Below are positions 10,680 to 22,826 of a stretch of DNA of 64,000 nt, piece by piece. The stretch's first letter is position 1. Each line of letters starts with the position of its first letter. The translations under genes and the position numbers were made by a program. The DNA is from Phymorhynchus buccinoides (taxonomy: Eukaryota > Mollusca > Gastropoda > Neogastropoda > Raphitomidae): positions 43,723,588 through 43,787,587 of the forward strand of contig CM065703.1 in NCBI GenBank assembly GCA_017654935.2, in the 5' to 3' direction. Below the pieces are notes generated by a model. That model made no database searches and was not told the DNA's origin. It saw only the letters and a list, made by a program, of their open reading frames with translations.

Positions 10680-10780
10680 CTACGTCATCAGAAAAGGGGT
10701 TGTGCTTGACGTCACATGCATTAAATGCTGCATTGGTTAAAGTGGTGAAATAATGTTATTTTGGTCAAAAATGGCGGCCA
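10680..10780 (+). promoter_or_regulatory. Possible promoter: CRE and YY1-type motifs
   Basis: A perfect palindromic CRE, TGACGTCA, lies at 10707-10714, with a half-site (TACGTCA) at 10681. AAAAATGGCGGCC at 10768-10780 fits the YY1 consensus and overlaps a possible start codon at 10771. The surroundings are richer in CpG than the flanking sequence. Motif matches alone do not prove a promoter. Confidence 0.3.
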
Positions 10781-10866
10781 GGCTTTTACTGTCGATTCGA
10801 AGAGCTTTCCAGGCAGTTTTTTTAATGATAGAGATTGTAATTAGGGCTTGCAATGAGTCGATTTAG
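10771..10866 (+). CDS. Small ORF with a mitochondrial-presequence-like start
   Basis: ATG at 10771 begins MAARLLLSIRRAFQA, with arginines, small residues and no acids, as in many mitochondrial import presequences. It continues VFLMIEIVIRACNESI to a stop at 10864-10866 (31 residues). No clear GT donor follows the basic part. It could be a first exon with an unseen donor, a micropeptide, or chance. It sits right under the CRE/YY1-like patch. Confidence 0.25.
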   Translation: MAARLLLSIRRAFQAVFLMIEIVIRACNESI

Positions 10867-11423
10867 ATTATTTTATCACTGGAAAATACGATGATGTGAG
10901 AATTTTGAACTTTTCAACGGAAAATGAAGTAAAAATTGATCGCGATGGCGCCGAGTTGCAACTTGGCGTCCGCCGATTCGCGGCCGAGTGATTTTCTCTG
11001 TCCGATCGTGGACATTTCCAGGTATTTTGCTTTTTCCAGCTTGTTTTATACTAAAATTGACTAAGAATTAATGACTGAAGGTACTAATAAAGCTTTTCTG
11101 GCAAAATTGAGCCAAAAAATCATCACAATATTGAAAATCGACACCGATGTTCGTGGAAACCACTTTATCGCGAGTTGTGTACCGATGTGCATTCCGTTGT
11201 TTTATTCTGGGGTTTTCTGTGGCAAATTCCAGGTTTTTTAATTATAAGGGTAAACAGGTCTGAAAATGAAATTTTAGTCCTGTCAATTTTGGATGAGGAT
11301 TATTCTGTTACCTTATGGTTACGGTCATTTTTTGTTGAATTATTTCATATATCAGCATCATGCCAAATTGTTTTTGCCATGGTGGTTTTTTTGGGGGGTG
11401 AAAGTAATGCGTTTTGATATAAA

Positions 11424-11800
11424 TATCGGTAAAGGTAAAGATGTGCCACCCCCCCTGCATTTCTCGGTTAATTCTATTTTTCCGTTTTTGCCTTTCTTAC
11501 CATACATAGCTGTATTTTAGGAACATTTTTAGCTAATAATCTTTTTGGAATACTAACCCTAAACCTAACCCTAAACCTAAACCTAACCCTACCCCCCACT
11601 ATGTACTGCAGTACACCACGATTTGTCACAGTTGTGGTTCGTTGCGTTTTTCCGTCTTATAGGGTGGGGGGGTAGGGTTAGGGTTAGGATTCCAAAAAGA
11701 TAATTTGGTGAAAATGTTCCTAAAATACAGCTTTATGTATGGTAAGAAAGGCACTAATGGAAAAATGCAATTAACCGAGAAATGACCTTTACCTAAATAT
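11424..11800. mobile_element. Foldback element with a telomere-like core
   Basis: The left arm (11424-11598, from 'atcggtaaaggtaaag' through 'cttaccatacatagctgta' and 'ctttttggaatactaaccc') is complementary to the right arm (11653-11800). The arms meet around degenerate CTAACCCTAAACC repeats on one side and TAGGGTTAGGG on the other. No coding capacity; probably non-autonomous. Confidence 0.7.
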
Positions 11801-11912
11801 CTTTCTTTTTTCACATCTTGACATGACAACTTTTAATATGAAAATGTTCTGTTTTTCAGATCCAGATGCGATGGATTTTACTCTAAAAAATCTGTTTTCA
11901 GGTCTTGATGCA

Positions 11913-12004
11913 ACAGATTGTACAGCAACACTCTATTTTCCCATCTTTGACATGACAGATTGTACAGCAACACTCTATTTTCCCATCTTTGACATGACAG
12001 ATTT
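11913..12004. repeat. 42-bp repeat, 2.2 copies
   Basis: Unit cagattgtacagcaacactc followed by tattttcccatctttgacatga. Confidence 0.9.
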
Positions 12005-12083
12005 AAATATAAAAATCTTTTTTTTCTTTTTTTTTTAGATTTTCAAGCGACATATTTTACAATCGAAATGTTTCTGTTTTCAG

Positions 12084-12214
12084 GCGTTGATGCGACAGCA
12101 AAGCAGGGCTCTACAGACAGCGAGTCAGTGTTCGTCAACCCGCTGCTTCGCTTCTGGCAGAAGGAAGATCGGCAAACACCCAGTCATCGCTCCAGACAAC
12201 CTGCCGCCTGGTGA
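12084..12214 (+). CDS. Candidate terminal exon of a + strand gene
   Basis: The acceptor 'tttctgttttcag' ends at 12083. One frame encodes VDATAKQGSTDSESVFVNPL, then LRFWQKEDRQTPSHRSRQPA, AW and a TGA at 12212-12214; it looks like a polar C-terminal tail. Possible poly(A) signals follow: ATTAAA at 12612 and AATAAA at 12709. A second frame (ALMRQQSRALQ...) is also open through the next repeat, and it is the one in phase with the 10190 donor. The choice of frame is therefore open. The coding end is the first copy of the 89-bp repeat. Confidence 0.4.
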
Positions 12215-12498
12215 TGCGGAAGGGATTCCTGACACCATGACACTCCTCGATCGTTGGTCATGGAAACACCCAGTCATCACTCCAGACAATTACCGCCTGG
12301 TGATGCGGAAGGGATTCCTGACACCATGACACTCCACAGTCGTTGGTCATGGAAACGCCCAGTCATCGCTCCAGACAATTACCGCCTGGTGATGCGGAAG
12401 GGATTCCTGACACCATGACACTCCACAGTCGTTGGTCATGGAAACACCCAGTCATCGCTCCAGACAATTACCGCCTGGTGATGCGGAAGGGATTTTAG
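12174..12498. repeat. 89-bp tandem repeat, about 3.6 copies
   Basis: Unit starts aaacacccagtcatcgctcc and contains gatgcggaagggattcctga. It begins inside the candidate terminal exon and continues into its 3' UTR. Confidence 0.95.
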
Positions 12499-12708
12499 TT
12501 ATGCCATGATGTACTGTTCTTTATTTGGTTTCACAGCAATTGTCTCGTTTTCTGTTGAAACCCCTGTGTGGATTTTGTTTCATTAAGATATATGAACCAC
12601 AGCGTCCACACATTAAAGATAAAATGAAGAATGACAATAACAGCAAGAATCAAAGAATGCTTTCATAAACAAAGTTTGCTGTGCTGTTGCTTCAAACCAA
12701 TAATATGA

Positions 12709-12714
12709 AATAAA
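12709..12714 (+). promoter_or_regulatory. AATAAA poly(A) signal candidate
   Basis: AATAAA about 500 bp after the TGA at 12212, in an AT-rich 3' UTR-like stretch. Confidence 0.3.
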
Positions 12715-12989
12715 AGTTGAGAGTTTTGTTCAAAATGAATTGATTTGTTCGAGCCATGTTTGTTTTGAGCCACTTTTCTTCCCCACAACCTGCACTTTAT
12801 TCTCAGTGTGGAATGTTTACTGCTCCTTTGGCATTCAGTCAAATAGCATTTTATCATTGGTTGACAGGGATGGGCCTGTAGAAAATGGAATCCAGTACAA
12901 ACTGCAATCAACATATTGTTTTAGTTGTAAGAGAAGAAAGACAAAACGAGCAGTAATCATTCAACTAAGCCCTTTTTTTTTTGTCTGCA

Positions 12990-15900
12990 GCTCTACAATA
13001 GACAACCTAATCCCTTTAGCTGCAGCACTACAAAAGACAGTGCAACCTAGTCCCTTGCACTGTCTTTTCTAGACAAAACAACTTAATCCCTTTGGCTGCA
13101 GCTCTACAAAAGACTGCAACTAGTCCCTTTGGCTGCAGCACTAGAAAAGACAACACAATCCCTTTGGCTGCAGCACTAGAATAAACAACCTAATCTCTTC
13201 GTCTGCAGCACTAGAAAAGAACACAATCCCTTTGGCTGCAGCACTTGAAAAGACAATATAATCCATTTGGCTGCAGCACTAGAAAAGACAGCACAACCTA
13301 GTCCCTTTGGCTGCAGCACTAGAAAAGACAGCGCAGTCTAATCCCTTTGGCTGCAGCACTAGAAAAGACAATAATAAAAATAGTATATCTCTATGCAACC
13401 TAATGAAAGACAACCTAGTCCCTTTGGCTGCAGCACTAGAAAAGACAGTACAACCTAGTCCCTTTGGCTGCAGCACTAGAAAATACAACCTAATCCCTTT
13501 GGCTGCAGCACTAGAAAAGACAACTTAATCCCTTTGGCTGCAGCACTAGAAAAGACAACCTAATCCATTTGGCTGCAGCACTAGAAAAGACAGTACAACC
13601 TAGTCCCTTTGGCTGCAGCACTAGAAAAGACAACCTAATCCCTTTGGCTGCAGCACTAGAAAAGACAACCTAGTCCCTTTGGCTGCAGCACTAGAAAAGA
13701 CAACCTAATCCCTTTGGCTGCAGCACTAGAAAAGACAACCTAATCCCATTGGCTGCAGCACTAGAAAAGACTAGTGCAACCTAAGCCCTTTGTCTGCAGC
13801 TCTAGAATAGACAATCCCTTTAGCTGCATCACTAGAAAAGACAACCTAATCCCTTTAGCTGCATCACTACAAAAGACAGTGCAACCTAGTCCCTTGCACT
13901 GTCTTTTCTGAGAAGACAACCGAATCCCTTTGGCTGTAGCACTAGAAAGGACAGTGCAACATAATCCCTTTGGCTGCAGCACTAGAAAAGACAGTACAAC
14001 CTAGCCACTTTAGCTGCAGCACTAAAAGACAACCTAATCCATTTGGCTGCAGCACTAGAAGACAACCTGATCCATTTGGCTGCAGCACTAGAACCTAGTC
14101 CCCTTGGCTACAATACTCAAAAAAGATCGAGCAACTAATCCCTTTGGCTGCAGCACTAGACAAGACAATATAATCCATTTGGCTGCAGCACTACAAAAGA
14201 CAGCACAACCTAATCCCTTTGGCTGCAGCACTAGAAAAGACAGTGCAACCTAACCCCTTTGGCTGCAGCACTAGAAAAGACAATAATAACAATAGTATAT
14301 CTCTATGCAACCTAATGAAACACAACCTAGTCCCTTTGGCTGCAGCACTACAAAAGACAACCTAATCCCTTTGGCTGCAGCACTAGAAAAGAACCTAATC
14401 CCATTGGCTGCAGCACTAGAATAGACAACCGTATCCCTTTGGCTGCAGCACTAGAAAAAACAGTACATACAACCTAGTCCCCTTGGCTACAATATTTTAA
14501 AAGATCATGCAACTAATCCCTTTGGCTGCAGCACTAGACAAGACAACCTAATCCCTTTGGCTGCAGCACTAGAAACCTAGTCACTTGCACTGTCTTTTCT
14601 AGTGCTGCAGCCAAAGGGATTAGGTTTTAGACTTTTGTAGTGCTGCAGCCAAAGGGATTTAGGTCAAAGACAGTGCAGCCTAATCTCTTTGGCTGCAGCA
14701 CTACAAAAGACAACCTAATCCCTTTGGCTGTAGCACTAGAAAAGACAACCTGATCCCTTTGGCTGCAGCACTAGAAAAGACAACCTAATCCCTTTGGCTG
14801 CAGCACTAGAAAAGACAACACAACTTAATCCCTTTGGCTGCAGCACTAGAAAAGACAGTGCAACCTAACCCCTTTGGCTGCAGCACTAGAAAAGAATAAT
14901 AATAATAGTATATATCTATGCAACCTAATTAAAGACAACCTGATCCCTTTGGCTGCAGCACTACAAAAGACAACCTAATCCCTTTGGCTGCAGCACTAGA
15001 AAAGAACCTAATCCCATTGGCTGCAGCACTAGAAAAGACAACCTAATCCCTTTGGCTGCAGCACTAGAAAAGACAACCTAATCCCTTTGGCTGCAGCATT
15101 AGAAAAGACAACCTAATCCCATTGGCTGCAGCACTAGAAAAGACAGTGCAACCTAAGACCTTTGTCTGCAGCTCTACAAAAGACAACCTAATCCATTTAG
15201 CTGCAGCACTAGAAAAGACAACCTGATCCCATTGGCTGCAGCAGCAAAAGGGGCTAGGTTTGCACTGTCTTTTCTAGTGCTGCAGCCAAAGGGATTTTGT
15301 TTTTAGACTTTTGTAGTGCTGCAGCCAAAGGGATTTAGGTCAAAGATAGTGCAGCCTAATCTCTTTGGCTGCAGCACTAGAAAAGGCAACCTAATCCCTT
15401 TGGCTGTAGCACTAGAAAAGACAACCTAATCCCTTTGACTGTAGCACTAGAAAAGACAGTTCAACCTAATCCCTGTGGCTGCAGCACTAGAAAAGACAAC
15501 CTAATCCCTTTGACTGTAGCATTAGAAAAGACCGGGCAACATAATCCCTGTGGCTGCAGCACTAGAAAAGACAACCTGATCCCTTTGGCTGCAGCACTAG
15601 AAAAGACAACCTAATCCCTTTGGCTGCAGCACTAGAAAAGACAACCTAATCCCTTTGGCTGCAGCACTAGAAAAGACTGCAACTAATCCCTTTGGCTGCA
15701 GCACTAGAAAAGACAACCTAATCCCTTTGGCTGCAGCACTAGAAAAGACAACCTAATCCCTTTGGCTGCAGCACTAGAAAAGACAACACTAATCCCTTTG
15801 GCTGCAGCACTAGAAAAGACAACCTAATCCCTTTAGCTGCAGCACTAGAAAAGACAGCAACCTAGTCCCTTTGGCTGCAGCACTAGAAAAGTCAGCACAA

Positions 15901-18900
15901 CCTAACCCCTTTGGCTGCAGCATTAGAAGACAATAATAATAATAATAATAGTATATCTATGCAACCTAATTAAAGACAACCTAGTCCCTTTGGCTGCAGC
16001 ACTAGAAAAGAAAACCTAATCCCTTTGGCTGCAGCACTAGAAAAGACAACCTAATCCCTTTGGCTGCAGCACTAGAAAAGACAGTACAACCTAATCCCTT
16101 TGGCTGCAGCACTAGAAAAAACAACCTAATACTATTGGCTGCATCACTAGAAAAGAGTACAACCTAGTCCCTTTAGCTGCAGCACTAGAAAAGACAACCT
16201 GATCCCTTTGGCTGCAGCACTAGAAAAGACAACCTAATCCATTTGGCTGCAGCACTAGAAAAGACAAACCTAATCCCTTTGGCTGCAGCACTAGAAAAGA
16301 CAACCTAATCCCTTTGGCTGCAGCACTAGAAAAGACAACCTAATCCATTTGGCTGCAGCACTAGAAAAGAGTACAACCTAGTCCCTTTAGCTGCAGCACT
16401 AGAAAAGACAACCTAATCCATTTGGCTGCAGCACTAGAAAAGAGTACAACCTAGTCCCTTTGGCTGCAGCACTAGAAAAGACAACCTAATCCATTTGGCT
16501 GCAGCACTAGAAAAGACAACAACCTAGTCCCTTTAGCTGCAGCACTAGAAAAGACAACCTAATCCCTTTGGCTGCAGCACTAGAAAAGACAACCTAATCC
16601 ATTTGGCTGCAGCACTAGAAAAGAGTACAACCTAGTCCCTTTAGCTGCAGCACTAGAAAAGACAACCTAATCCATTTGGCTGCAGCACTAGAAAAGACAA
16701 CCTAATCCCTTTGGCTGCAGCACTAGAAAAGACAACCTAATCCATTTGGCTGCAGCACTAGAAAAGACAACCTAGTCCCTTTGGCTGCAGCACTAGAAAA
16801 GACAACCTAATCCCTTTGGCTGCAGCACTAGAAAAGACAACCTAATCCATTTGGCTGCAGCACTAGAAAAGACAACCTAGTCCCTTTGGCTGCAGCACTA
16901 GAAAAGACAACCTAATCCATTTGGCTGCAGCACTAGAAAAGAGTACAACCTAATCCCTTTGGCTGCAGCACTAGAAAAGACAACCTAATCCATTTGGCTG
17001 CAGCACTAGAAAAGAGTACAACCTAATCCCTTTGGCTGCAGCACTAGAAAAGACAACCTAATCCATTTGGCTGCAGCACTAGAAAAGAGTACAACCTAGT
17101 CCCTTTAGCTGCAGCACTAGAAAAGACAACCTAATCCATTTGGCTGCAGCACTTTGGCTGCAGCACTAGAATAGACAACCTGATCCCTTTGGCTGCAGCA
17201 CTAGAAAAGACAGTGCAACTAGTCTCTTTGGCTGCAGCACTAGAAAACAACCCAATCCCTTTGGCTGCAGCACTAGAAAAGACAACCTAATGCTTTGTCT
17301 GCAGCACTAGAATAGACAACCTAATCCCTTTGCAGCACTACAAAAGACAATATAATCCCTTTGACTGCAACACTACAAAAAACAACCTAATCCCTTTGGC
17401 TGCAGCACTGGAATAGACAACCTAATCCCTTTGGCTGCAGCACTAGAAAAAACAGTACAACCTAGTCCCCGTGGCTACAATACTCAAAAGAGATGTGCAA
17501 CTAATCCCTTTGGCTGCAGCACTAGAAAAGACAACCTAATCCCTTTTGCTGCAGCACTACAAAAGACTGCAACTAGTCCCTTTCGCTGCAGGACTAGAAA
17601 AGACAACCTAATCCCTTTCGCTGCAGCACTACAAGACAACCTAATCACTTTTGCTGCAGCACTAGAAAAGACAACCCAATCCCTTTGGCTGCAGCACTAG
17701 AAGACAACCTAATCCCTTTGGCTGCAGCACTAGAATAGACAATCTCTTTGACTGCAGCACTTGAAAAGACTGCAACCTAATCCCTTTGGCTGCAGCACTA
17801 GAAAAGACAATAATAATAATAGTATATCTCTATGCAACCTAATTAAAGACAACTTGGTCCCTTTGGCTGCAGCACTAGAAAAGACAACCTAATCCCTTTG
17901 GCTGCAGCACTAGAAAAGAACCTACTCATTGGATGCAGCACTAGAAAAGACAGTACAACCTAATCCTTTTGGCTGCAGCACTAGAAAAGACAGTACAACC
18001 TAATCCCATTGGCTGCAGCACTAGAAGAGTACAACCTAGATAAAGAACGTAATCCCATTGGCTGCAGCACTAAAAAAGACAACCTAATCCCTTTGGTTGC
18101 AGCACTACAAAAGACTGCAACTAGTCCCTTTGGCTGCAGCACTAGAAAAGACAACCTAATCCCTTTGACTGCAACACTACAGAAAACAACCTAATCCCTT
18201 TGGCTGCAGCACTAGAAGATAACTTAATCCCTTTGGCTGCAACACTAGAAAATATAATGCAACCTAGTCCCTTTGGCTGCAGCACTAGAAAAGACAGTGC
18301 AACCTAATCCTTTTGGTTGCAGCACTAGAAAAGACAGTGCAACTAGTCCCTTTGGCTGCAGCACTAGAAACGACAGTGCAACCTAATCGTTTTGGCTGCA
18401 GCACTTGAAAAGAGAACCTAATCCTTTTGGCTGTAGCACTTGAAGACAGTGCAACTTAATCCCTTTGGCTGCAGCACTAGAATAGACTGCAACCTAATTC
18501 CTTTGGCTGCAGCACTGGAAGACAACCTGATCCCTTTGGCTGCAGCACTAGAAAAGACAATGCTTTGGCTGCAGCACTAGAAGACAACCTGATCCCTTTG
18601 GCTGCAGCACTAGAAAAGACAGTGCAACTAGTCCCTTTGGCTGCAGCACTAGAAAAGACAACCTAATCCCTTTGGCTGCAGCACTAGAAAAGACAGTGCA
18701 TCTAGTCCCTTTGGCTGCAGCACTAGAAAAGACAGTGGAACCTATTCCCTTTGGCTGCAGCACTAGACAAGACAACCTAATCCCTTTGGCTGCAGCACTA
18801 CAAAAGACAACATAATCCCTTTGAGTGCAGCACTAGAATATAGACAACCTAATCCCTTTGGCTGCAGCACTAGAAAAGACAGTGTAACCTAATCCCTTTG

Positions 18901-19497
18901 GCTGCAGCACTAGAAAAGACTGCAACCTAATTCCTTTGGCTGCAGCACTAGAAAAGACTGCAACCTAATCCCTTTGGCTGCAGCACTAGAAAAGAGTGCA
19001 ACTTAATCCCTTTGGCTGCAGCACTAGAAAAGTGCAACTTAATCCCTTTGGCTGCAGCACTAGAAAAGACAGTGCAACCTAATCCCTTTGGCTGCAGCAC
19101 TAGAAAAGACAACCTAATCCCTTTTGCTGCAGCACTAGAAAACTGCATCTAGTCCCTTTCGCTGCAGCACTAGAAAAGACAGTGCAACCTAATCCCTTTG
19201 GCTGCAGCACTAGAAAAGACAACCTAATCCCTTTGGCTGCAGCACTACAAAAGACAACATAATCCCTTTGAGTGCAGCACTAGAAAAGACAACCTAATCC
19301 CTTTGGCTGCAGCACTAGAAAAGACAGTGTAACCTAATCCCTTTGGCTGCAGCACTAGAAAAGACAAACCTAATCCCTTTGGCTACAGCACTAGAAAAGA
19401 CAGTGGAACCTAATCCCTTTGGCTGCAGCACTAGAAGACAACCTGATCCCTTTGGCTGCCGCACTGGAATAGACAACATAGTCCCTTTGGCTGCAAC
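12990..19497. repeat. 35-bp satellite-like array, about 180 units
   Basis: The consensus unit is cctaatccctttggctgcag followed by cactagaaaagacaa. Common variants are tag/taa, ccattt/cccttt, and insertions of 'agtgc' or 'agtac'. Blocks at about 14588-14662 and 15255-15350 run in the opposite orientation. An AT-rich insert (aataata, then tagtatatctctatgcaacc) recurs at about 13362, 14281, 14893, 15929 and 17813, so there is a higher-order structure. No coding meaning. Confidence 0.97.
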
Positions 19498-20490
19498 CCT
19501 GTGTGATTGATCATCATTATGTGTCATTATGATTACTATGTGATTGATCATCATTACCTGTTGCTATGATTACTGTGTGATTGATCATCATTATCTGTTA
19601 TGATCACTGTGTGTGATTGATCATCATTATGTTGTTATTACTGTGATTGATCATTATGATCACTGTGTGATTGATCACCATTATCTGTTGTTATGATCAC
19701 TGTGTGATTGATCACCATTATCTGTTGTTATGATCACTGTGTGATTGATGATCATTATCTGTTGTTATGATTACTGTGTGATTGATGATCATTATCTGTT
19801 GTTATGATTACTGTGTGCTTGATCACCATTATCTGTTATATGATTACTGTGTGATTGATGATCATTATCTGTTGTTATGTTACTGTGATTGATCATTATC
19901 TGTCGTTATGATTACTGTGTTTGATCATCATTATGTTATGATTACTGTGTGATTGATGATCATTATCTGTTGTTATGTTACTGTGATTGATCATTATCTG
20001 TCGTTATGATTACTGTGTTTGATCATCATTATGTTATGATTACTGTGTGATGGATCATCATTATCTGTTGTTATGATTACTGTGTGATTGATGATCATTA
20101 TCTGTTGTTATGATTATTGTGTGAAGGATCATCATTATCTGTCATTATGATTACTGTGTGATTGATCATCATTATCTGTCGTTATGATTATTGTGTGATG
20201 GATCATCATTATAATTACTGTGTGATTGATCATTATTACTGTGATGGATCATCATTATCTGTCATTATGATTACTGTGATTGATCATCATTATCTGTCAT
20301 TATGATTATTGTGTGATGGATCATCATTATGTCATTATAATTACTGTGTGATTGATCATTATTACTGTGTGATGGATCATCATTATCTGTCATTATGATT
20401 ACTGTGCGATGGATCATCATTATAATTACTGTGTGATTGATCATTATTACTGTGTGATGGATCATCATTATCTGTCGTTATGATTATTGT
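19498..20490. repeat. 37-bp AT-rich minisatellite, about 27 copies
   Basis: Unit gtgtgattgatcatcattat followed by ctgtcattatgattact, with many small deletions. The embedded tgatca palindrome gives each unit local dyad symmetry. Confidence 0.95.
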
Positions 20491-20548
20491 GTGTGAACAT
20501 CAAGTCTTTTGTGAATGACTGACTACGGTTTCACACTGGCTCTGAATA

Positions 20549-21168
20549 CAGCAGCCTTGGGGACGGACCTCTCAGTGCCCCATAGTCCTTTTCCTGAACA
20601 TAACTACACTGTACTGCAGCCTTGGGGACGGACCTCTCAGTGCCCCATAGTCCTTTTCCTGAGCATAACTACTGTATTGCAGCCTTGGGGACAGACCTCT
20701 CAGTGCCCCTTAGTCCTTTTCCTGAGCATAACTACACTGTACTGCAACCTTGGGGACGGACCTCTCAGTGCCCCATAGTCCTTTTCCTGAACATAACTAC
20801 ACTGTACTGCAGCCTTGGGGACGGACCTCTCAGTGCCCCTTAGTCCTTTTCCTGAGCATAACTACACTGTACTGCAGCCTTGGGGACGGACCTCTCAGTG
20901 CCCCATAGTCCTTTTCCTGAGCATAACTACACTGTACTGCAGCCTTGGGGACGGACCTCTCAGTGCCCCTTAGTCCTTTTCCTGAGCATAACTACACTGT
21001 ACTGCAGCCTTGGGGACGGACCTCTCAGTGCCCCTTAGTCCTTTTCCTGAGCATAACTACACTGTACTGCAGCCTTGGGGACGGACCTCTCAGTGCCCCT
21101 TAGTCCTTTTCCTGAGCATAACTACACTGTACTGCAGCCTTGGGGACGGACCACTCAGTGGCACACAG
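20549..21168. repeat. 65-bp minisatellite, about 9.5 copies
   Basis: Unit gcagccttggggacggacct then ctcagtgccccatagtcctt and so on; the units differ by 'cata'/'ctta'. Confidence 0.97.
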
Positions 21169-21179
21169 GACCTCAGTTT

Positions 21180-21425
21180 ATTGTCTCATCTGTAGGACTC
21201 CACATTCAGACCGTAAGGCCTAGTGCAAAGTGAGAGGAAAAATCCCCTGTACCCAGGTTCGAACTCGGGTTTAGTTGACACAAGGTGAACGCGATACCTC
21301 TGTGCCACTCTTTTTTCAAGACGACTCTTAAACGAGGGGGTCTTGGCACCGGCTCTGGTGCTGCAGTCAAAGGGATGGGTTGGCCTTTGGGGACCTTCCT
21401 CAACGCCAGTAGTACTCAAATCTAC
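21180..21425 (-). mobile_element. tRNA-derived SINE
   Basis: On the - strand TGGCACAGAGG (about 21293-21303) fits the pol III A box and GAGTTCGAACCTG (about 21257-21269) fits the B box, spaced as in a tRNA. The tail ends 'gagacaataaactgag'. Upstream on the same strand (21355-21385) is a single diverged copy of the 35-bp satellite unit (ccctttgactgcagcacc). No cloverleaf tRNA can be folded over the full length, so this is SINE rather than tRNA. Confidence 0.65.
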
Positions 21426-21529
21426 TTTGGCCGATAGAGTGGGGATGTACCTGGGCAAGGCATCTCAGGATTTCTCAAGAATCATCAGTAATTAAACATC
21501 TTAGTGAGGTGACTGATGGACTAAAGTCC

Positions 21530-21730
21530 TTTGTTCCACAGTGGGGATGCACCCTGGGCAAGGCATCTCAGTGAGGTGACTAAAGTCCTTTGTTCCACAG
21601 TGGGGATGCACCCTGGGCAAGGCATCTCAGTGAGGTGACTGATGTCCTTTGTCCCACACAGTGGGGATGTACCCTGGGCAAGGCATCTCAGTGAGGTGAC
21701 TGATGTCGTTTGTCACACAGTGGGGATGCT
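21530..21730. repeat. 59-bp repeat, about 3.5 copies
   Basis: Unit cacagtggggatgcaccctg ggcaaggcatctcagtgagg, then tgactgatgtcctttgt. Confidence 0.92.
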
Positions 21731-21803
21731 CTCTTGACAAAACTACTACCAACCAATTGCAGCCCAGACCTAAAGGCTTACTATGCTGTCTAAAAGTCAG
21801 TAA

Positions 21804-22757
21804 TACAGTGGAACCTCCCCTGTAAGACCTTCAAAAATCATCTAAAATGAGGTCTAATAAGGGAGGTCTTAAAGGGAGGTAATGTTAATACTTATAAAGA
21901 AGGGCAATGTCTCAGAGGAGGTCTTATATGGGAGGTAATGTTAATACTTATAAAGAAGGGCAATGTCTCAGAGGAGGTCTTATATGGGAGGTAATGTTAA
22001 TACTTATAAAGAAGGGCAATGTCTCAGAGGAGGTCTTATATGGGAGGTAATGTTAATACTTATAAAGAAGGGCAATGTCTCAGAGAAGAGGTCTTATGTG
22101 GGAGGGAGTCTTGTAAGGGAGGTAATGTTAATACTTAAAAAGAAGGGCAATGTCTCAGAGCAGAAGGTCTTATATGGGAGGGAGTTTTAAAGGGAGGTAA
22201 TGTTAATACTTATAAAGAAGGGCAATGTCTCAGAGGAGAAGGTCTTATATGGGAGGGAGTCTTATAGCACTGTTTCAAAATGAAAACGGAAGTAACAGAC
22301 GAGTTGTGCGACTGTTAGGACACCAAGTTCTGGTTAGGAAAGGCTGTAAACACAACTTTCTTTGTTTTTTCTTCTTCTTTTTTTTAATTTTTTTTACGGC
22401 TGCTCCGTAATTGAAATAGAGGGGTGTTTAATTGCTCAGTCATCAGTTTGTAGATTTAATAATATTAAGTCCTGTTTCATGTTTCTTTCTTAAAGTGTTT
22501 GCATTCGTTGACTATAAACAGTTATGTTCTTATTTGTTTACTTGATACGACCACATTAATACCCCAAGACTTGAAGACAAGAACAAAATATATAATAGTT
22601 GTTGTCTAAGGTAGGTAACTTCCATTTTTTAATTCCAATTTTGAACCGGAACAACCCCAAACCGACTTCAAGACAGACAGTAGGGAAAGATAACCCCAAA
22701 AGACCGAATTATGAAACAGTGCTATAATGGGAGGTCTTATAAGGGAGGTTCCACATT
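21804..22757. mobile_element. TIR element (CAGTGGAACC ends) with an internal minisatellite
   Basis: The left end ACAGTGGAACCTCCCCTGTA and the right end (tataagggaggttccacatt) form terminal inverted repeats. From recollection, CAGTGGAACC...AAGACC ends are common in invertebrate DNA elements. Inside, 21850-22275 holds six or seven copies of a unit near 57-64 bp (gtcttatatgggaggtaatg). No transposase is visible. Confidence 0.7.
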
Positions 22758-22764
22758 ACTATGT

Positions 22765-22772
22765 GACTTATT

Positions 22773-22804
<32 letters not shown>

Positions 22805-22826
22805 CGCACGCACACACACACACACT
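22765..22826. repeat. (CA)n microsatellite
   Basis: CA run with CG substitutions just outside the TIR element. Confidence 0.93.

Larger units (their letters stand above)
10190..11412. other. Mostly unique sequence with a promoter-like patch
   Basis: Contains the truncated MITE family B copy at 10303-10401 and the CRE/YY1-like patch at 10680-10866. The rest is AT-rich with no exon I can support. Confidence 0.4.

Noticed and set aside
12990..19497. CRISPR-like array of 35-bp repeats
   Set aside because: Units are contiguous and similar throughout, with no unique spacers, no cas genes and a eukaryotic context.
21240..21320. Functional tRNA gene
   Set aside because: A and B boxes are present but the acceptor and anticodon stems do not pair; SINE is the better reading.
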